From positions 62,001 to 126,000 of the forward strand of contig NZ_JAPDOD010000005.1 in the NCBI RefSeq assembly GCF_027587205.1: DNA of 64,000 nucleotides. Direction: 5' to 3'. The DNA comes from Solirubrobacter ginsenosidimutans. Lineage in GTDB: Bacteria > Actinomycetota > Thermoleophilia > Solirubrobacterales > Solirubrobacteraceae. The translations under genes and the position numbers were made by a program. The notes beneath the pieces were generated by a model. That model saw nothing but the letters and a program-made list of their open reading frames with translations. It was not told the origin of the DNA and did no database searches. The number at the start of each line of letters is the position of its first letter. Positions within the stretch are counted from its first letter, which is position 1. Positions 36,150 through 44,765 of this stretch are shown here, piece after piece.

Positions 36150-37724
36150 TCAGCTCCCGCTGACCGCGGCGCGGAGCTCGCGCCGCAGGACGCTGCCGCC
36201 CGAGTTGCGCGGGAGCGCGTCGACGAACTCGACGGACGCCGGGAGCTTGTGGTCGGGCAGCCGCTCGCGCAGGTGCTCCATCAGCTCGGTGTCGGCCACG
36301 CCGGTGCCGAGCCGGGTGACGACGACCGCCAGCGGCGCCTCGGCCAGCTGCGGGTGCGGCACGCCGATCACCGCCGCCTCCACGACCGCCGGATGGCCGA
36401 GCAGCGCCTGCTCGATCTCCGCCGGGTAGATGTTGCGACCACCGCTGAAGATGACGTCGGCCTTGCGCCCGGCGACGTAGAAGAACCCCTCCTCGTCCTG
36501 GTAGACGAGGTCGCCGGAGTGAAACCAGCCGTCATGGAACGCGTCGCGTGTGGCGGCGGCGTCGTCGAAGTAGCCCTTCATCACCGTCGGGCCGCGGTAG
36601 ACGATCTCGCCCACCTCGCCGGGTGCGACGTCGTTGCCGTCGTCGTCGATCACGCGCGCCTCGACGTTGATCGACAGCCGTCCGACCGAGCCGAGCTTGC
36701 GCTCGGCGTCGCGGGCCTTGAGCCACGTCGCGCTGGGTGACATCTCCGTCTGGCCGAAGTTCGCGAGCAGCTCGACGCCCGGGAAGCCGGCGTTCATCTT
36801 CGTCAGCGTCGACTGCATCGCCAGCGCCGCGCCCCAGATCCCGACCCGCAGCGACGGGACGATCGCGCCGGGTTCGGGCACGCGACACAGGCGCTCCCAC
36901 TGGCTCGGCGTGAAGAAGCACGCGGTCACGCCCAGCTCGTGCATGCGCTCGAGCGTCCGCGCCGGATCGAACCCGGCCGAGGGCATGATCACGACCGTCG
37001 CGCCGAGGTAGAGGAACGAGAACAGGCCGCCGAGCCCGACGATGTGCGACATCGGCACCTCGGAGAGCCACACGTCGTCCTCGCGCGCGCCGACCTCGTG
37101 GACGAAGTTGAGCAGCTGCGCGGTGAGGTTGCGATGCGAGAGCAGCACGCCCTTGGCGCGGCCGGTCGTGCCTGACGTGTACATCACGTAGGCCGTGTCG
37201 TCATCGTCGACGAGCACGTCCGGCGCGACCGGGGACGCGGTCGCGAGCGCGGCCTCGTAGTCGTGCGCGCCCGGAGCGGGGTCGCCGAGCGCGAGGTGGG
37301 CGCGGATCGCCGGCAGGACGGCCGCGGCCCGGGCGCCGCGTGAGGACAGCTCGTGGTCGGAGACGATCGCGATCACGCGCGAGTGGCGCAGCACGTGGTC
37401 GACCTCGGCCTGGCGCAGTCGCGGGCTGACCGGCACGGCGCAGGCGCCGAGCCGGTGGCAGGCGAACGCCACCTCGAGCACCTCCGGCCGGTTGTGCATC
37501 AGCAGGCCGACGTGATCGCCGCGACGGACACCGCGAGCGGTCAGCGCGTTGGCGGCGCGATTGACCCGCTCGTCGAGCTCGGCGTAGGTCAGCGTGCGGT
37601 CCTGGAAGACCAGCGCCACCTTCCCCGGCACGCGCCGCGCGGACCGCGCCAGCAACTCGCCGAAGACCATCCGCCGCGAGCGCTCGAGTCCGTGATCGTC
37701 CGTTTTCGTCCCGTCGAAGCCCAT
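36150..37724 (-). CDS. Acyl-CoA synthetase-like protein lacking the catalytic lysine
   Basis: ANL-superfamily protein of 524 residues. Adenylation motifs YTSGTTGRAKGV, FGQTEMSP, YRGPTVMKGY, WFHSGDLVYQDEEG and GRKADVIFSGGRNIYP are intact. In the C-terminal A10 motif the normally invariant Lys (PRNxxGKVLR) is Ser: LPRNSGGSVLRRELR. Loss of this Lys usually cripples acyl-adenylate formation, so the protein may be inactive, do only the second half-reaction, or be a regulatory paralogue. Start at ATG 37724 is chosen from homology. Last gene of the ten-gene operon. Confidence 0.88.
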   Translation of the reverse strand: MGFDGTKTDDHGLERSRRMVFGELLARSARRVPGKVALVFQDRTLTYAELDERVNRAANALTARGVRRGDHVGLLMHNRPEVLEVAFACHRLGACAVPVSPRLRQAEVDHVLRHSRVIAIVSDHELSSRGARAAAVLPAIRAHLALGDPAPGAHDYEAALATASPVAPDVLVDDDDTAYVMYTSGTTGRAKGVLLSHRNLTAQLLNFVHEVGAREDDVWLSEVPMSHIVGLGGLFSFLYLGATVVIMPSAGFDPARTLERMHELGVTACFFTPSQWERLCRVPEPGAIVPSLRVGIWGAALAMQSTLTKMNAGFPGVELLANFGQTEMSPSATWLKARDAERKLGSVGRLSINVEARVIDDDGNDVAPGEVGEIVYRGPTVMKGYFDDAAATRDAFHDGWFHSGDLVYQDEEGFFYVAGRKADVIFSGGRNIYPAEIEQALLGHPAVVEAAVIGVPHPQLAEAPLAVVVTRLGTGVADTELMEHLRERLPDHKLPASVEFVDALPRNSGGSVLRRELRAAVSGS

Positions 37725-37746
37725 CGACCCGCTTCTCGTTGGGGTT

Positions 37747-38199
37747 TCACGCATACAGTCGCACGAGCATCTCGGCGACGCACACCGGTTTTTCCGTGCC
37801 TTCACGCTCGAAGGTCTGTGTGAGCTTGACCTGAATGCCGCCGTCGACATCACCCACTTCGGTCAACGCGACGCGCATCCGCACTCGCGACCCGACGGGC
37901 ACCGGCGCCGGGAACCGCACGCGGTCCAGGCCGTAGTTGACCCCGAAGGCGATCCCGTCGAAGCGGTAGACGTCGTCGGCCAGGCGCGGACTCAGGGAGA
38001 GCGTGTAGTAGCCGTGGGCGATCGTCCCGCCGAACGGGGTCTCGCGGGCGCGCTCGACGTCGACGTGGATCCACTGGTGATCGCCGGTGACGTCCGCGAA
38101 CTGATCGACGCCCTCCTGCGTGACCTCGAACCACTCGCTGGCGCCGAGGTCCTCGCCGGCGGCGGCGCGGATCTCGTCGAGTCCGGTGAACGTGCGCAT
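37747..38199 (-). CDS. MaoC-family (R)-specific enoyl-CoA hydratase
   Basis: Hot-dog-fold hydratase of 150 residues. The hydratase-2 motif is seen as DVTGDHQWIHVDVERA with the catalytic Asp/His pair, followed by FGGTIAHGYYTLS. NodN/MaoC-type proteins hydrate trans-2-enoyl-CoA or act on related substrates. It lies 6 nt after the 3-hydroxyacyl-CoA dehydrogenase and 22 nt before the ligase-like gene, inside the liv-2 operon. Confidence 0.92.
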   Translation of the reverse strand: MRTFTGLDEIRAAAGEDLGASEWFEVTQEGVDQFADVTGDHQWIHVDVERARETPFGGTIAHGYYTLSLSPRLADDVYRFDGIAFGVNYGLDRVRFPAPVPVGSRVRMRVALTEVGDVDGGIQVKLTQTFEREGTEKPVCVAEMLVRLYA

Positions 38200-38205
38200 C
38201 TGTCC

Positions 38206-39048
38206 TCATCCTCCGTACGGGTGAAAGCCACGGCCGGACTTGCGTCCGAGATCGCCGCCCGCGACCAGCCTGTCCAGCAAGGCCGGGGAGCGAAACCGCT
38301 CGCCGAGGGCGTCCGCGAGCGCGTTGGTGGTCAGCCGGGCGGTGTCCAGGCCGCCCAGGTCCGCGGTGTGCAGCGGGCCCATGGCGTGGTTGAAGGCCAG
38401 TTGGCAGGCGCGATCGACGTCCTCGGCGTCGGCGACGCCGTCCTCGACGATCCGCGCGGCCTCGACCACCAGCAGCATGATCAGCCGCGACGTGATGAAG
38501 CCCGGCGTGTCGCGTTTGCAGACCACCGTCTGCTTGCCGAAGCGCTCGCACAGCGCGAGCGTGGTGGCCAGCGTCCCGGCCGAGGTCGCCTCGCCGCGCA
38601 CGACCTCGATCAGCTTCATCACGGGCGGCGGGTTGAACCAGTGCGTGCCGATCACGCGATCGGGTCGCCGCGTGACCGAGGCCAGGCGGGTGATCTCGAA
38701 CTGCGAGGTCGTCGAGGCGAGGATCACGTCGTCGCGGCAGAGCGCGTCGAGCCGGGCGAGCACCGGGTCCTTGACGTCCAGGCGCTCCGTGACGGCCTCG
38801 ACCACGTGGTCGGTCTCCGGCGCGGCCGCTTCCCAGTCGGTCGTGAACGTCAGCCGCGCGAACGCGTCGGGAGCGAGCTTGCCGCGCTCCATCCAGCCCG
38901 CGATCCGGTGACGACAGCGGTCGATGCCGGCCTGCCGGCGCGCGGCGACCGTGGTCTGGAAACCCGCGGCGGCGACCGTCTGCGCGATGCCGGAGCCCAT
39001 CTCCCCCGCGCCCACGACGAGGACGTTTCTGATCTCAGCCGGCGACAT
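38206..39048 (-). CDS. 3-hydroxyacyl-CoA dehydrogenase
   Basis: 280 residues. NAD-binding loop VVGAGEMGSGIAQ, ASTTSQFEIT, the catalytic His in GTHWFNPPPVMKLIEVV, and C-terminal helical domain ending GRKSGRGFHPYGG. It oxidises a 3-hydroxyacyl-CoA (or 3-hydroxybutyryl-CoA) with NAD in beta-oxidation. It overlaps the ACAD gene by 14 nt upstream, with MaoC following, giving consecutive beta-oxidation steps within the liv-2 operon. Confidence 0.94.
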   Translation of the reverse strand: MSPAEIRNVLVVGAGEMGSGIAQTVAAAGFQTTVAARRQAGIDRCRHRIAGWMERGKLAPDAFARLTFTTDWEAAAPETDHVVEAVTERLDVKDPVLARLDALCRDDVILASTTSQFEITRLASVTRRPDRVIGTHWFNPPPVMKLIEVVRGEATSAGTLATTLALCERFGKQTVVCKRDTPGFITSRLIMLLVVEAARIVEDGVADAEDVDRACQLAFNHAMGPLHTADLGGLDTARLTTNALADALGERFRSPALLDRLVAGGDLGRKSGRGFHPYGG

Positions 39049-40159
39049 CCGCGAACCTGGCGCGCTGCTCGGCGGGCGTGCCGAGCAGTACCCGCGAGCT
39101 GTGGGCGCGCTTGAAGTACAGGTGCGCCGGGTGCTCCCAGGTGAAGCCGATGCCGCCGTGGACCTCGATCGTCTCCTGGGCGATGTAGGCGTAGGCGTCC
39201 GAGCACGCGACCTTGGCCGCCGAGGCCGCGGCGGGAAGCTCGTCCGGCGCCTCCGCGGCGGCCCAGTTGGCGTAGTACGCCAGCGCGCGGGCGCTCTCGA
39301 GCGCGCACAGCATGTCCGCGCAGCGGTGCTTGATCGCCTGGTAGGAGCCGATCGGGCGCCCGAACTGGACACGGTCCTTGGCGTAGGCAACCGCCAGCTC
39401 GAGCAGCTTGCCGGCGCCGCCGACCTGCTCGGCGGCGAGCGCCGCGCGGGCGCGGTCCAGCGTGCGGCTCAAGGCCAGCTCGCCGCCGGCGGGATCGCCC
39501 AGCAGCGCGGCGGGTGTGCCGTCGAAGGCCAGCGCGGCGAGCGGGCGCAACTCGTCGAGCGAGCGCATCGGCGCGCGGGTCAGCGCCGCGCTGTCGCCGA
39601 AGGTGGCGAACAGCGCGATCCGCCCGTCGAGCCGGGCGGCGACGATCAGCAGGTTGGCCTTCGCGCCGCCGGGGACGAACGACGCCTGGCCGTGCAGCAC
39701 GTGGCCGCCGTGCGACGGCGTCGCCTCGACGGCGACCGAGCGGCCGTCCGGGCCGGTCCAGGCGAGCGTCGCGGTCGCCTCGCCGGACGCGATCCAGCGC
39801 AGGTGCGCGGGCGCGGTCTCCTCGTCGCCGCTCTCCAGCAGCGCGCTCGCGCCGAGCGCGACGGTCTCGAAGTACGGGACCGGCGCGAGCGCGCGACCGA
39901 GCTCCTCGAACGCCGGCACGGCGTCCAGCGGCCCGTAGCCGGCGCCGTCGAGGCGCTCGGGGATCGTCAGCCCCGGCAGACCGAGCTCCTCCGACAGGCG
40001 CGACCACAGCGCACCGTCGTGCGCGCCGGTCGCCATCGCCGCGCGAACCGCGCTCTCCGGTGCGTGGCGCTCCAGGAACCCGCGCAGCGAGTCGCGGAAG
40101 TCCTCGTGCTCCGGGCTGAGCACCAGCGTGGGCTGGGCCTCGGCCGTCGGGGCCGTCAT
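39035..40159 (-). CDS. Acyl-CoA dehydrogenase, non-catalytic-type subunit
   Basis: 374 residues with ACAD fold but without the catalytic Glu: the C-terminal motif is FKRAHSSRVLLGTPAEQ, and the usual FAD-loop signature is weak. Similar proteins form alpha2beta2 heterotetramers with a base-carrying ACAD, as in actinobacterial steroid side-chain FadE pairs. The likely partner is the ACAD at 43560-44765 in the same operon. C-terminal half shows FGRPIGSYQAIKHRCADM and EVHGGIGFTWEHPAHLY. The 5' end overlaps nothing; livF-2 ends 4 nt inside its start. Confidence 0.88.
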   Translation of the reverse strand: MTAPTAEAQPTLVLSPEHEDFRDSLRGFLERHAPESAVRAAMATGAHDGALWSRLSEELGLPGLTIPERLDGAGYGPLDAVPAFEELGRALAPVPYFETVALGASALLESGDEETAPAHLRWIASGEATATLAWTGPDGRSVAVEATPSHGGHVLHGQASFVPGGAKANLLIVAARLDGRIALFATFGDSAALTRAPMRSLDELRPLAALAFDGTPAALLGDPAGGELALSRTLDRARAALAAEQVGGAGKLLELAVAYAKDRVQFGRPIGSYQAIKHRCADMLCALESARALAYYANWAAAEAPDELPAAASAAKVACSDAYAYIAQETIEVHGGIGFTWEHPAHLYFKRAHSSRVLLGTPAEQRARFADVAG

Positions 40160-40908
40160 GTGCGCTCTCCTGCGTCGTGTGCCAGTTCCGCGCCCACCCC
40201 GAGGTAGGCCTCCTCCAGTGCGTTGCTCCCGCGCAGCGTGTCGGCGTCGCCGGCGGCCGCGATCTGTCCCTGTGACATCACGTACGCCCGCCGCGCCAGG
40301 CGCAGCGCACGGTCGGCCAGCTGCTCGACGATCAGGACGGTGCCACCGCGGCGGCCGAGCTCGGTCAGCGCCGCGAAGACCTCGTCCACCAGCACCGGCG
40401 CCAGGCCCAGCGAAGGCTCGTCGAGGATCAGCAGCCGCGGGTCGCGGACGAGCCCTTGCGCGATGGCGAGCATCTGCTGCTGCCCGCCGCTGAGCAGTCC
40501 CGCGTAGGTCTCCATGCGCGTCTTCAACGCCGGGAACAGGTCGAGCGCCGCCTCCACCCGCGCGGCCTCGTCGGCGCGCGCGACGCCGGACCCGAAGAAG
40601 CCCAGCTCGAGGTTGGAGGCCACGGTCTGGCGGGCGAACAGCCGGCGCCCCTCGGGCACGTGCACGAGGCCGCGGCGGACGATCTGGTGCGGCGCGCGGC
40701 GGGTGATCTCCTCCCCGGCGAACGTCACGGTGCCCGCCGACGGGCGGATCAGACCGGAGATCGCGCGCAGCAGCGTCGACTTGCCCGCGCCGTTGGAGCC
40801 GAGCAGCGCGACCGTCTCCCCGGCCGAGACCTCGATCGAGACGCCGCGCAGGATCGGGACGCCGCCGTAGCCGGCATCGAGGCCTTCGACGCTCAGCAGC
40901 GCGCTCAC
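40156..40908 (-). CDS. livF: ABC transporter ATPase, LivF type (system 2)
   Basis: 250 residues: Walker A GSNGAGKST, HVPEGRRLFARQTVASNLEL, signature LSGGQQQM, Walker B LLILDEPSLGLAP. GTG at 40908 overlaps the stop of the permease-ATPase fusion by 4 nt (GTGA). Second ATPase of the liv-2 importer. Confidence 0.94.
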   Translation of the reverse strand: MSALLSVEGLDAGYGGVPILRGVSIEVSAGETVALLGSNGAGKSTLLRAISGLIRPSAGTVTFAGEEITRRAPHQIVRRGLVHVPEGRRLFARQTVASNLELGFFGSGVARADEAARVEAALDLFPALKTRMETYAGLLSGGQQQMLAIAQGLVRDPRLLILDEPSLGLAPVLVDEVFAALTELGRRGGTVLIVEQLADRALRLARRAYVMSQGQIAAAGDADTLRGSNALEEAYLGVGAELAHDAGERT

Positions 40909-42695
40909 CCCATCACCCCCAGGTACGTCTCGCGCACCCGCGCATGCCCGAAGACCTCCTCGGGCGTGCCGTCGGTGACCACGCGGCCCTGGTCGAGCAC
41001 CGTGGCGCTGTCGCAGATCGAGCGCACCCAGCCGATGTGGTGCTCCACCAGCAGCACGGTCAAGCCGGCGGCGCTGAGGTCGCGGATCACGTGGTCCAGC
41101 GATTCGAGCTCGTCGGCCGAGAGCCCCGCGGCCGGCTCGTCGAGCAGGAGGACGCCGGGCTCGGCCATCAGCGCGCGGGCGATCTCCACCAGTCGCTGGC
41201 GGCCGTGTGGCAGCTCGCCCGCGGGCGCCTCGGGGTCGATCGGCAGCCCCAGCGCGGACAGTAGGGCATCGGCGCGGGCGCGCAGGAGCTTGGCGTCGCG
41301 GCGTGCGCGGGGCAGCCGCGCGATCACCTCCGGCGTGCTCGCGTGCTCGACCGGATAGCCGCCGAGCAGGATGTTCTCGCGGACCGAGAGCTCCTTCAGC
41401 AGGCGCGGCGTCTGAAACGTGCGCGACACGCCCATCCGCGCGATCCGCCACGGGACGTTGCCGGTCAGCTCGCGCGCGTCCAGCGTCACCCGCCCTTCGT
41501 CGGGCACGTAGATGCCGGTGATGACGTTCAGCAGCGTCGTCTTGCCCGAGCCGTTGGGACCGACCAGCGCGTGGATGCCGCCGGGGCGCACCGCGAGCGA
41601 GGCGCCGTCGAGCGCGGCGATGCCACCGAAGCGGATCGTCACGCCGTCGACCACCAGCCCCGCGCCTTGGAGCTCCTTGTCGTCGCGGCCGGGAAGCGCG
41701 ACCTTGCCGACGTCGACAGGCTCGCGCGGTGGGATCACCCGAGGCTTGCGCGTGCGGCGCCGGATGCGCTCGATCAACGCGTCGCCGGCGCCCATGATCC
41801 CGTCCGGGGCGAACGCCATGAAGGCCAGCAGCGCCGCGCCGTAGATCACCACGCGCCACTCCTCGAGGCTCGTGAGCAGTTCGGGAAGCGCGAAGAACGC
41901 CAGCGAGCCGATCACCGGCCCGAGCCAGCGCCCGGTGCCGCCCGCGACCACGACGACGATGAAGAAGATCGAGAGCTCGACGCCGAACTGCGGCGGCGTG
42001 AGCACCTGCTGCTCGGCCGCGAACAGCGCGCCGCCGGCGCCGGCGAACGCGCCGGAGAGCGCGAACGCGAACAGCTTCAGGCCCTTGGCGGGCACGCCGG
42101 AGATCGCGCCCGCCTCGCCCGCCTCCTTGCCCGCGAGCAGCCCGCGGCCGAGCCGCGAGTGGGTGATCGTGCGGTAGAGCGTCAGTCCGGCGACGATGCA
42201 GATCAGCACGATCACGTAGAGCTGGTCGGGCATCAGCAGGATCGGGATCCCGACCAGGCCGCCGTGGCCGCCGGTCAGGTCCTTGAAGTGCTCGACGAGG
42301 CCGACCACCACCTGCGAGAAGCCGAGCGTGATCAGCGCGAAGTACCAGGTCGACAGCCGCAGCGCGGGCAGGCCGAGGATCACCCCGACGAGCGCGCCGG
42401 CGACGATCGCGGCGACCCCCGCGGGGTAGAAGCCCCACGCGTACTTGGCCATCAGCACGCCGGTCACGTACGCGCCGACGCCGAGGATCGCGCCGTGCCC
42501 GAGTGACACCTGGCCGCCGATGCCATAGAGCAGGTTGAAGCCGATCGCCACCAGGATGTAGATGCCGACCATCCCGGCCTTGAAGAAGATGTAGTCCGAG
42601 CCGGCGATGAACGGGAACAGCGCGGCGGCCGCGACGAGCACCCACCACGGCCACGTGCGCGCGAACCCGTCGCGCCCGGCGGAGGAGCTAGACAC
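40905..42695 (-). CDS. Fused LivM permease-LivG ATPase
   Basis: 596-residue fusion. Residues ~1-310 are a LivM-type permease (GFNLLYGIGGQVSLGHGAI, LRLSTWYFALITLGFSQV, GTGRWLGPVIGS) with about eight hydrophobic segments. A charged linker (IRRRTRKPRVIPPREP) leads to a LivG-type ATPase (~345-596): Walker A GPNGSGKTT, signature LPHGRQRLVEIARAL, Walker B LLLDEPAAGLS. In the first liv system the same parts are separate genes. It overlaps livH-2 by 8 nt. Confidence 0.94.
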   Translation of the reverse strand: MSSSSAGRDGFARTWPWWVLVAAAALFPFIAGSDYIFFKAGMVGIYILVAIGFNLLYGIGGQVSLGHGAILGVGAYVTGVLMAKYAWGFYPAGVAAIVAGALVGVILGLPALRLSTWYFALITLGFSQVVVGLVEHFKDLTGGHGGLVGIPILLMPDQLYVIVLICIVAGLTLYRTITHSRLGRGLLAGKEAGEAGAISGVPAKGLKLFAFALSGAFAGAGGALFAAEQQVLTPPQFGVELSIFFIVVVVAGGTGRWLGPVIGSLAFFALPELLTSLEEWRVVIYGAALLAFMAFAPDGIMGAGDALIERIRRRTRKPRVIPPREPVDVGKVALPGRDDKELQGAGLVVDGVTIRFGGIAALDGASLAVRPGGIHALVGPNGSGKTTLLNVITGIYVPDEGRVTLDARELTGNVPWRIARMGVSRTFQTPRLLKELSVRENILLGGYPVEHASTPEVIARLPRARRDAKLLRARADALLSALGLPIDPEAPAGELPHGRQRLVEIARALMAEPGVLLLDEPAAGLSADELESLDHVIRDLSAAGLTVLLVEHHIGWVRSICDSATVLDQGRVVTDGTPEEVFGHARVRETYLGVMG

Positions 42696-43560
42696 GGGCC
42701 ACCTGCCGTTCGCCGAAGAGTCCGGTCGGCTTGACCAGCAGCACCAGCAGCAGCACCACGAACGTGGCGACGTCGGTCAGGTCGGCCGCGATCCGCGCCG
42801 CGGTCAAGCCTTCGACGAGCGCCAGCAGGTACCCGCCGGCCATCGCGCCGCGGTTATCGCCGACGCCGCCGATCGCCACCGCCGCGAAGCCGGTGATCAG
42901 CAGCGACGGGCCGAGCGAGACCGACGCGTACATGATCGGCCCGGCCAGCACACCCGCGAGCGCCGCCAAGGCACCGCCCACGAACCACGACACGCGGGTC
43001 AACAGAACCGGGTCGATGCCACGCAGCACCGCGCCCTGGCGATCCTCGGCGATGGCCGAGATCGCGCGTCCCGGCCGCGTGGCGTAGAGCTTCGCGAGCC
43101 CGATCACCACGAGCACCGGGACGACGATCACCAGCAGGTCGTAGCTGGAGAGCCCGGTGTCGCCGACGCGGATCAGATAGTCCGACGACAGCGGCGCGGG
43201 AACGGCGACGGGCTGCGCCTCGCCGCCGAAGATCTTCGCCGCGAGGTCGTCGAGGATCAGCGACACCGCCAGTGTGGTGATCAGCCACGTGTGCGAGGTC
43301 GCGCTGCGCGACAGCACCGGCGCGACCGCGGTGGTCTCGACCAGCAGCGACAGCGCGCCGACGGCGAGCAGCGCGATCACCAGCGCGATCACCCACGGCA
43401 CGCCGCCCTTCAGCAGCGCCGCGGCGAGCAGCGCGCCGATCGCGACGAACTGGCCCTGGGCGAAGTTGAACACGTTGGTGGGCCGGTAGAGCACGTTGAA
43501 GCTCACCGCGACGAGCCCGTAGAGCCCGCCGTAGACGAGCATGTGGAAGATCGGTTCCAT
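42688..43560 (-). CDS. livH: ABC permease, LivH type (system 2)
   Basis: 290 residues with LivH hallmarks: GGLYGLVAVSFNVLYRPTNV, FNFAQGQFVAIGA, and C-terminal VKPTGLFGE. About eight transmembrane segments. ATG 43560 overlaps the ACAD stop by one base (TGATG). Pairs with the fused LivM domain. Confidence 0.94.
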   Translation of the reverse strand: MEPIFHMLVYGGLYGLVAVSFNVLYRPTNVFNFAQGQFVAIGALLAAALLKGGVPWVIALVIALLAVGALSLLVETTAVAPVLSRSATSHTWLITTLAVSLILDDLAAKIFGGEAQPVAVPAPLSSDYLIRVGDTGLSSYDLLVIVVPVLVVIGLAKLYATRPGRAISAIAEDRQGAVLRGIDPVLLTRVSWFVGGALAALAGVLAGPIMYASVSLGPSLLITGFAAVAIGGVGDNRGAMAGGYLLALVEGLTAARIAADLTDVATFVVLLLVLLVKPTGLFGERQVARV

Positions 43561-44765
43561 CAGCCCGCGGGCGCCGGGTCGCGGGGCAGGCCGAGCACGC
43601 GCTCGGAGAGGATGTTGCGCATGATCTCGTCGGTGCCGCCGGCGATCCGGATGCCGGGGAGGTCGAGCAGCAGCTGCGTCCAGGCGTAGGTGCCCCACTC
43701 GCCGTCGTCGGCCGCCAGCCTCGGGCCGAGCAGCTCGGCCGCGAGGTCGTTGGCGTCGTGGACCATGCCGGTGTAGAGCAGCTTCCCGATCGACATCTCC
43801 GGGCCGGGCTGCGCGCCGCGCTCGGCGCTCTGGCGCTGGCGCGACGTGAGTGACTCGAGCGCCCGCGCCTTGATCCGCACGGCACTCAGGCGATCGCGGA
43901 CGACCGGGTCCTCGCCGAAGCCGAGCTCGTCGGCGAGCTGCGCCAACCGGATGACGATGCGGCGCACGTTGTGGGTCTCTCCGATCGACGCGCGCTCGTT
44001 CATCAGCGTCGTCCGCGCGACCGTCCAGCCGGCGTCGATCTCGCCCAGCACCTGCCAGTCCTCGACGACGACGTCGTCGAGGAAGATCTCGTTGAACCCC
44101 GAGCCGCCGGTCATCTGCTTGATCGGCCGGACCTCGACGCCCGGCGCGTGCATGTCGACGAGGAACATCGTCATGCCGCGGTGCTTGGGCTTCTCCGGCG
44201 AGGTGCGCGCGAGCAGCTCGCCGACGTCGGCGATGTGGGCGTTGGAGGACCACACCTTCTGGCCGCTGATCCGCCACACGTCGCCGTCGCGGCGCGCGCG
44301 GGTCTGCACGCCCGCCAGGTCCGACCCGGCGCCGGGCTCCGAGAAGAGCTGGCAGCCGACGAGCTCGCCGGTGTGGATCGGCACCAGGTAGCGCTCGTGC
44401 GCTTCGCGCGTGCCGTGCGCGAGCACTGCCGGCGCGACGATCTCGCGCCCGACCATCACCGGGAACTGCGACGGGATCTCGTACTCGGCCGACAGCTCCT
44501 CCCACGCGCGCGTGCAGTCGAACGGCAGGCCGGCGCCGCCGAGCTCGACCGGCCCGCTCGGCCAGTGGAAGCCGTTGGCGGTGAGCAGCGCGCGCCACGC
44601 CTTGGCGGCGCGCAGCTCCTCCTGCTCCGCCGCGCCGCTGCGCTCCTCGATCACGGCCATGTCGTCGGATCCGACGCCCCACTCCAGGCGCTGCGCCTCG
44701 CGCCGCGGCGCGTGCGCGTCGAGGAAGGCGCGGGCGGCGACGCGGAACTCCTCGAGCGCCGTCAT
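43560..44765 (-). CDS. Acyl-CoA dehydrogenase
   Basis: 401 residues: LFSEPGAGSDLAGVQT, WRISGQKVWSS, and C-terminal IAGGTDEIMRNILSERVLGLPRD, a signature of actinobacterial FadE subunits. The base is probably the Glu in TTLMNERASIG. Likely alpha-type subunit paired with the Glu-less ACAD at 39035-40159. It overlaps the ligase by 4 nt and livH-2 by 1 nt. Confidence 0.92.
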   Translation of the reverse strand: MTALEEFRVAARAFLDAHAPRREAQRLEWGVGSDDMAVIEERSGAAEQEELRAAKAWRALLTANGFHWPSGPVELGGAGLPFDCTRAWEELSAEYEIPSQFPVMVGREIVAPAVLAHGTREAHERYLVPIHTGELVGCQLFSEPGAGSDLAGVQTRARRDGDVWRISGQKVWSSNAHIADVGELLARTSPEKPKHRGMTMFLVDMHAPGVEVRPIKQMTGGSGFNEIFLDDVVVEDWQVLGEIDAGWTVARTTLMNERASIGETHNVRRIVIRLAQLADELGFGEDPVVRDRLSAVRIKARALESLTSRQRQSAERGAQPGPEMSIGKLLYTGMVHDANDLAAELLGPRLAADDGEWGTYAWTQLLLDLPGIRIAGGTDEIMRNILSERVLGLPRDPAPAG

